Of a stretch of DNA of 27,360 nt, positions 23,549 to 27,360 are shown piece after piece. Positions within the stretch are counted from its first letter, which is position 1. Each line of letters begins with the position of its first letter. Below the pieces are notes generated by a model. It ran no database searches and had not been told where the DNA came from. It saw nothing but the letters and a program-made list of their open reading frames with translations. The DNA is from Clostridium sp. AM49-4BH (lineage in GTDB: Bacteria; Bacillota; Clostridia; Lachnospirales; Lachnospiraceae): NCBI RefSeq assembly GCF_003478335.1, contig NZ_QUFB01000042.1:1-27360 (forward strand). Reading direction: 5' to 3'. The position numbers and the translations under genes are program-made.

Positions 23549-23746
23549 AGCAATTCCTTCCTATTGTTTTAGTGCATGTTCAACAAAATCCTTGATCTTA
23601 CTCCTTATTAAAATAGTACAACATGATGCGTTAAATAAGCAAGTTGAAATCTTACTTTTTGATACTTTTATGAACATCGTGAGATTGTGTTATACAGGCA
23701 GTTGTTTTATGATGTTAGTAGATTTCTGATGCGAGGAGGATTGCAT
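23549..23746. promoter_or_regulatory. Divergent control region between the AraC regulator and GH127
   Basis: This is a 198-bp AT-rich region. TTATGA and TTATAC (about 23669-23696) form a weak promoter-like pair towards GH127. GAGGAGG at 23733-23739 fixes the GH127 start at 23747. AraC binding half-sites are expected here but none is convincing by eye. Confidence 0.4.
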
Positions 23747-25828
23747 ATGTATTGTGAAGAAAAGATACAATTAAAAGATGCTTTTTGGGGCGAGAAAGTA
23801 CGCTTGATCCGGGAAAAAGTGCTGCCATATCAATGGGAGGCACTGAATGACCGGATTGAGGGAGCAGATAAAAGTTATTGCATTCGCAATTTTCGTACTG
23901 CGGCACGTGTGAATGCACTACGTAGACAGGGAGTGACGCTGCCCGAACAGCCGACCGATGATTTTGTGAGTTTGCCGAGAGGAAATGCTCTGCTCCCGGA
24001 ACATAAAAAAGGGGATAATGCGTTTTATGGATATGTTTTTCAGGACAGTGATCTGTATAAGTGGATCGAGGCAGCAGCGTATAGTCTGATGATGAAGGCA
24101 GATGACTCGCTAGAGCATACCATAGACGAGATGGTGGACCTTTTGGAAGAGGCAACGCTTAATGATGGATATTTGGATACCTTTTACAGTATTAAAAATC
24201 CGAAGAAACGCTTTAGCAATTTAAGGGATCATCACGAACTCTATTGTTTTGGACATTTGGCAGAAGCGGCAGTGGCTTATTATGAGGCGACTGGCAAAAA
24301 GCAATTGCTGCATTTGGCGGAGCGGTTTGCAGATTTGATCTGCGAATTATTTGGTAAAGAGGAAGGAAAGTGCCATGGTTATCCGGGGCATGAACTGGCG
24401 GAAATGGCGTTAGTGCGTCTGTACCGTCATACCGGCAAAACTTCTTATTTAGAGTTAGCAAGATATTTTGTGCTGGAGCGTGGCAGGGAGCCAAATTATT
24501 TTCGAAAAGAGCATGGCGAAAAAGATTCCGATATGCGTTATTATCAGGCGCAGCAGCCGGTGCAAGAGCAAATGGAAGCGGTGGGGCATGCTGTGCGTGC
24601 AATGTATTTGTATTCCGGGCTTACAGATCTTGCGGTAGAATATGACGATGGTGAGCTTGCAAAAGTGGCGAAACGTCTTTGGAAAAATGTAACGCGCAAA
24701 AAAATGTATATCACCGGTGGCGTTGGGGCGACCAGTCATGGAGAAGCTTTTTCTTATGCTTATGATCTTCCGGCGGATAGTGCGTATGCGGAGACTTGTG
24801 CGGCAATTGGTTTGGTGTTTTGGGCTAAGAGAATGCTTCAATTGCAGCCAAAGGGAGAGTATGCGGATGTTATGGAACGTGCGTTGTACAATAGCGTGCT
24901 AAGTGGGATTTCGTTAGATGGCACTGAGTTCTTTTATACGAATCCGCTCGAGGTGGATCCGAAAGCGTGTAAAGAAGATGAGCGGCTTTGGCATGTAAGG
25001 AGCCGGCGTGCAAAATGGTTTGGCTGTGCCTGTTGCCCGCCGAATTTAGCGAGATTGATCGGTTCTATTACAAGATATATTGCCCATCATGCAGAGAATA
25101 CGACTTGGATCGACCTTTATATGGGAAGTGTTTTGCGGACAAAATGGCAGGGAAAGACCGTGGAGATTGAGACGACCAGTCATTTGCCATATACTTCAGA
25201 CATAGCTGTTCGGTTGAATAATCCGAGTGAGGCAGAGGGAACGTTGGCGATTCGTATTCCTGGTTGGGCAGAACAATGGAGCGTAGAAGTGGAGGACGAA
25301 GACGGAACTGTTTGGCCGGTGGATCTTGCAAACGTACAGAGCGAGACTTTGAACAGTTGTGGTGACGGGCAGCAGAAAGCCGGGATGAGCTATGAGTACC
25401 GAGAGGGGTATTTGTACCTTGCTATATATGGACAAAAGAAGGTAATAATACGTCCGCATTTTGCAATGAAACCAGTCTTTTATGAGGCTAATTCGCTGGT
25501 TCGTGAAAATAGCCGGCAAATGTCGTTAGTGTGTGGCCCGTTGGTATATTGTTTGGAAGAAGTTGACAATGGGGCGCAGCTGCATATGTTATACGCATCT
25601 CCAGAGGCAGTGGAACAGGCCGAAACTTACACACTACCATTTTTGGGGAGAGAGGCTGTTGGTTATCAGTTTGCTGGTTTTCGCAAAAAGGCCAATACCG
25701 ACAGCGACCCATTGTATTATAAGGCAGAGAGAGAAGAATATCAGCCGGTCACTTTGAAATGGATCCCATATTTTGCGTGGGCCAATCGTGAAGAAGGAGA
25801 GATGAGAGTATGGATTTACAAAAAATAA
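23747..25828 (+). CDS. GH127 beta-L-arabinofuranosidase
   Basis: This is a 693-residue enzyme without a signal peptide, so it is probably cytoplasmic. It has an (alpha/alpha)6 barrel and C-terminal beta domains (GTLAIRIPGWAEQWSVEVED, then MKPVFYEANSLVRENSRQMS, LVCGPLVYCLEEVDN). The GH127 zinc and nucleophile residues are visible: Glu349 and Cys351 in AYAETCAAIG, and Cys429 and Cys430 in FGCACCPPNLARL. They match Glu338, Cys340, Cys417 (nucleophile) and Cys418 of Bifidobacterium HypBA1. It would release L-arabinofuranose from beta-linked arabino-oligosaccharides, as found on plant hydroxyproline-rich glycoproteins. GAGGAGG decides the start at 23747; the open frame begins earlier, at 23687. 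Control by the divergent AraC gene is inferred. Confidence 0.93.
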   Translation: MYCEEKIQLKDAFWGEKVRLIREKVLPYQWEALNDRIEGADKSYCIRNFRTAARVNALRRQGVTLPEQPTDDFVSLPRGNALLPEHKKGDNAFYGYVFQDSDLYKWIEAAAYSLMMKADDSLEHTIDEMVDLLEEATLNDGYLDTFYSIKNPKKRFSNLRDHHELYCFGHLAEAAVAYYEATGKKQLLHLAERFADLICELFGKEEGKCHGYPGHELAEMALVRLYRHTGKTSYLELARYFVLERGREPNYFRKEHGEKDSDMRYYQAQQPVQEQMEAVGHAVRAMYLYSGLTDLAVEYDDGELAKVAKRLWKNVTRKKMYITGGVGATSHGEAFSYAYDLPADSAYAETCAAIGLVFWAKRMLQLQPKGEYADVMERALYNSVLSGISLDGTEFFYTNPLEVDPKACKEDERLWHVRSRRAKWFGCACCPPNLARLIGSITRYIAHHAENTTWIDLYMGSVLRTKWQGKTVEIETTSHLPYTSDIAVRLNNPSEAEGTLAIRIPGWAEQWSVEVEDEDGTVWPVDLANVQSETLNSCGDGQQKAGMSYEYREGYLYLAIYGQKKVIIRPHFAMKPVFYEANSLVRENSRQMSLVCGPLVYCLEEVDNGAQLHMLYASPEAVEQAETYTLPFLGREAVGYQFAGFRKKANTDSDPLYYKAEREEYQPVTLKWIPYFAWANREEGEMRVWIYKK

Positions 25829-25863
25829 TGAAACCGGTATAGGAAACGAGAGAAATTTACCGG

Positions 25864-25901
25864 GAGGCGTGCTTTTTCATGGAAGGCGTGCTTTTTCATG
25901 G
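25864..25901 (+). repeat. 19-bp tandem duplication
   Basis: Two copies of (G/A)AGGCGTGCTTTTTCATGG lie at 25864-25882 and 25883-25901, followed by a partial third (AAGGCATG). The duplication provides two candidate ATGs and a GGAAGG ribosome site for the short frame that follows. Confidence 0.9.
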
Positions 25902-26032
25902 AAGGCATGTCTACAAAATTATTATATGAACCGATCAAGGATACCGTTCGGGTGCAAAGTTATGATGGGAAAACAGTGTACGAAGAAGGGAAAGATTTTT
26001 TGGTAAAAGGGAATCAGATTATATTAGCATAG
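25898..26032 (+). pseudogene. 44-residue esterase-like N-terminal fragment
   Basis: The frame reads MEGMSTKLLYEPIKDTVRV, QSYDGKTVYEEGKDFLVKG and NQIILA, then stops. The pattern V.S.DGKTVYEEGKDF.V.G..I resembles the opening of SGNH/GDSL-type carbohydrate esterases that accompany glycosidases in Clostridia; that likeness is from memory. Everything after this opening is missing. It sits 70 bp behind GH127 and may once have been a deacetylase partner. The start could be 25898 or 25907. Confidence 0.4.
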
Positions 26033-26054
26033 CATAATAAGTGAATATAATTGC

Positions 26055-26083
26055 TTGACTTTAAAGGTTACTCGTAATATAAT
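26055..26083 (+). promoter_or_regulatory. Strong sigma-A promoter of rplM-rpsI
   Basis: TTGACT (26055-26060), a 17-bp spacer and a perfect TATAAT (26078-26083) lie 146 bp before rplM. Confidence 0.88.
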
Positions 26084-26229
26084 AGGTCAGTGTGGCGTGT
26101 GTCAGGAACACCAAAGCCCCGGTGACCGACATAATAAGCGCTTCGACAGATAACAAAGCGGTTCGGACATTCCGCATTTGTTACAGACGAAAAAGAGTAT
26201 AGTTGAGAATTTAGTTAGGAGGTACTGGG
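26084..26229 (+). promoter_or_regulatory. Structured 5' leader of rplM-rpsI, probable ribosomal-protein autoregulation site
   Basis: GGTCA (26085) pairs with TGACC (about 26125), enclosing GTGT/ACAC around TCAGGA. A second hairpin pairs TAACAAAGCGG (26151-26161) with CCGCATTTGTTA (about 26172-26183). The leader ends in TTAGGAGG. L13-type leaders of rplM operons are known in Firmicutes, where L13 binds its own mRNA. Position and structure fit, but I cannot match the covariance model by eye. Confidence 0.55.
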
Positions 26230-26673
26230 ATGAAAAGTTTTATGGCAAACCCATCCACGGTTGAGAGAAAATGGTATGTAGTTGACGCTACAGGACATAC
26301 ATTAGGACGCCTCGCATCAGAGGTTGCAAATGTATTAAGAGGTAAAAATAAGCCGATTTATACACCGCATATCGACACAGGTGATTATGTGATCATTGTT
26401 AATGCGGACAAGATTAAAGTAACAGGTAAGAAGTTAGAGCAGAAGATTTATTATCATCATTCAGATTATGTTGGTGGAATGAAAGAGACTACTCTGAAAG
26501 AGATGTTAGCTAAGAAGCCTGAGTATGTTATTACACATGCTGTAAAGGGAATGCTTCCAAAGGGAACATTAGGACGTCAGATGCTTAAGAAGCTTCATGT
26601 ATATGCTGGTCCAGAGCATGAGCAGACAGCACAGAAGCCGGAAGTATTAGAAATCGTAGAGAGAGCTAACTAA
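26230..26673 (+). CDS. rplM: 50S ribosomal protein L13 (uL13)
   Basis: This 147-residue ribosomal protein is close to the usual 142-148. Characteristic stretches are [38 protein letters not shown] and [18 protein letters not shown], then YAGPEHEHP-like [20 protein letters not shown] at 26218-26223 precedes the ATG at 26230. Codon use is strongly biased, as expected for a highly expressed gene. It is first in a two-gene operon with rpsI, 17 bp apart. L13 binds 23S rRNA early in large-subunit assembly. Confidence 0.99.
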   Translation: MKSFMANPSTVERKWYVVDATGHTLGRLASEVANVLRGKNKPIYTPHIDTGDYVIIVNADKIKVTGKKLEQKIYYHHSDYVGGMKETTLKEMLAKKPEYVITHAVKGMLPKGTLGRQMLKKLHVYAGPEHEQTAQKPEVLEIVERAN

Positions 26674-26690
26674 GAGAGGAGGAAATCATC

Positions 26691-27083
26691 GTGGCAAACA
26701 CAAAGTTTTATGGAACAGGAAGAAGAAAAAGCAGTATTGCTAGAGTATATTTAGTACCTGGAACAGGTAAGATCACTGTAAACAAAAGAGATATGGATGA
26801 GTACTTCGGCCTTGATACATTGAAGATCATCGCTCGTCAGCCACTTGAGGCAACAAACACTGCCGATAAGTATGATGTAAAAGTTACCGTTCGTGGTGGT
26901 GGATTTACAGGACAGGCAGGCGCTATCCGTCATGGTATCGCAAGAGCACTTTTGACAGTAGACGCTGACTTCCGTCCGGTACTTAAGAAAGCTGGTTACT
27001 TAACTCGTGACCCTCGTATGAAAGAGCGTAAGAAATACGGTCTTAAGAAAGCTCGTAGAGCTCCACAGTTTAGCAAGCGTTAA
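26691..27083 (+). CDS. rpsI: 30S ribosomal protein S9 (uS9)
   Basis: This is a 130-residue protein of standard length. It starts [20 protein letters not shown] and has the conserved [20 protein letters not shown]. The basic C-terminus, [17 protein letters not shown], is the tail that reaches the P-site tRNA. The start is GTG behind AGAGGAGG. It is the second gene of the rplM-rpsI operon and is followed 40 bp later by a terminator. Confidence 0.99.
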   Translation: MANTKFYGTGRRKSSIARVYLVPGTGKITVNKRDMDEYFGLDTLKIIARQPLEATNTADKYDVKVTVRGGGFTGQAGAIRHGIARALLTVDADFRPVLKKAGYLTRDPRMKERKKYGLKKARRAPQFSKR

Positions 27084-27123
27084 TCAAAAAGAGACGTACT
27101 TGCGTACAAAGTTGTATATATCA

Positions 27124-27156
27124 AATGCCGAGAACAATAATGTTCTCGGTATTTTT
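27124..27156 (+). terminator. Rho-independent terminator of rplM-rpsI
   Basis: CCGAGAAC (27128-27135) pairs with GTTCTCGG (27142-27149) across an AATAAT loop, extended by flanking A-T pairs and followed by ATTTTT. Confidence 0.94.
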
Positions 27157-27202
27157 CTATCTTTTCTGTCTTGAGAATCTATGATCAATGGAGAGTCTGA
27201 AG

Positions 27203-27360
27203 TTTCCTTGAAAAATGAAATTGAATTGAAATTCTGAAATTTTCTGAAAAATGAAATTGAATTGAAATTCTGAGATTTTCCTGAAAAATGAAATTGAATT
27301 GAAATTCTGAGATTTTCCTGAAAAATGAAATTGAATTGAAATTCTGAGATTTTTCTGAAA
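27203..27360. repeat. 37-bp tandem repeat running off the window
   Basis: The phrase GAAAAATGAAATTGAATTG recurs at 27210, 27246, 27283 and 27320 and begins again at 27357. The first interval is 36 bp and the others 37. The units are nearly identical with no unique spacers. A period of 37 is not a multiple of three, and all frames are interrupted, so it is non-coding. The array continues beyond the window. Confidence 0.92.

Noticed and set aside
27203..27360. CRISPR-like array
   Set aside because: The units abut one another without unique spacers, and no cas gene is near.

Overview
The window comes from a low- to mid-GC Gram-positive bacterium, most likely a gut Lachnospiraceae (Clostridia). 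The evidence is the AGGAGG-type ribosome sites, sigma-A promoters, cysteine-ladder and BspA-like leucine-rich-repeat surface proteins, paired sodium-symporter-family transporters, a GH127 arabinofuranosidase beside an AraC regulator, and an rplM-rpsI operon. No tRNA, rRNA or CRISPR array is visible.

Layout. 1-106: 3' end (domains V and VI) of a group II intron. 145-1071: YitT-family membrane protein. 1254-2366: stand-alone MsmK/UgpC-type sugar-ABC ATPase, then a terminator and a PucR/CdaR-type regulator (2576-3664). 3739-3841: 103-bp imperfect palindrome. 4096-6938: two related secreted leucine-rich-repeat proteins, the first frameshifted. 6939-8120: about 1.2 kb without a convincing intact gene; it holds a terminator, a possible signal-peptide gene remnant and a very large (about 580 bp) imperfect palindrome. 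8121-12491: a cell-wall operon of ftsE, ftsX, an EnvC/CwlO-like coiled-coil plus M23 peptidase (frameshifted) and an S41 protease. 12665-17025: MoxR ATPase, DUF58 protein and membrane transglutaminase. 17095-20072: two neurotransmitter:sodium-symporter-family transporters. 20152-20250: structured element with its own candidate promoter and a terminator end. 20320-22682 (minus): polar amino-acid ABC transporter, an ATPase and a substrate-binding-protein/permease fusion (frameshifted). 22811-23548 (minus): AraC regulator, divergent from GH127 (23747-25828), which is followed by a short esterase-like fragment. 26055-27083: promoter, structured leader, rplM and rpsI, then a terminator and a 37-bp tandem repeat running off the window.

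How the genes work together. FtsEX is the ATP-driven membrane switch that controls a periplasmic or extracellular murein-hydrolase activator in many bacteria, and the M23 protein behind ftsX is its likely partner. The AraC regulator and GH127 form a small arabinoside-use locus. The lone MsmK-type ATPase probably powers sugar permeases encoded elsewhere.

Unusual points. (1) A roughly 580-bp foldback element lies before ftsE. (2) Two tandem-repeat arrays, of 57 and 42 bp, begin inside the last codons of ftsX and of the S41 protease gene and repeat across the stop codons in frame. (3) Four genes are each broken by what looks like a single missing base, which could be assembly error or real decay. 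(4) There is a candidate small RNA at 20152-20250.
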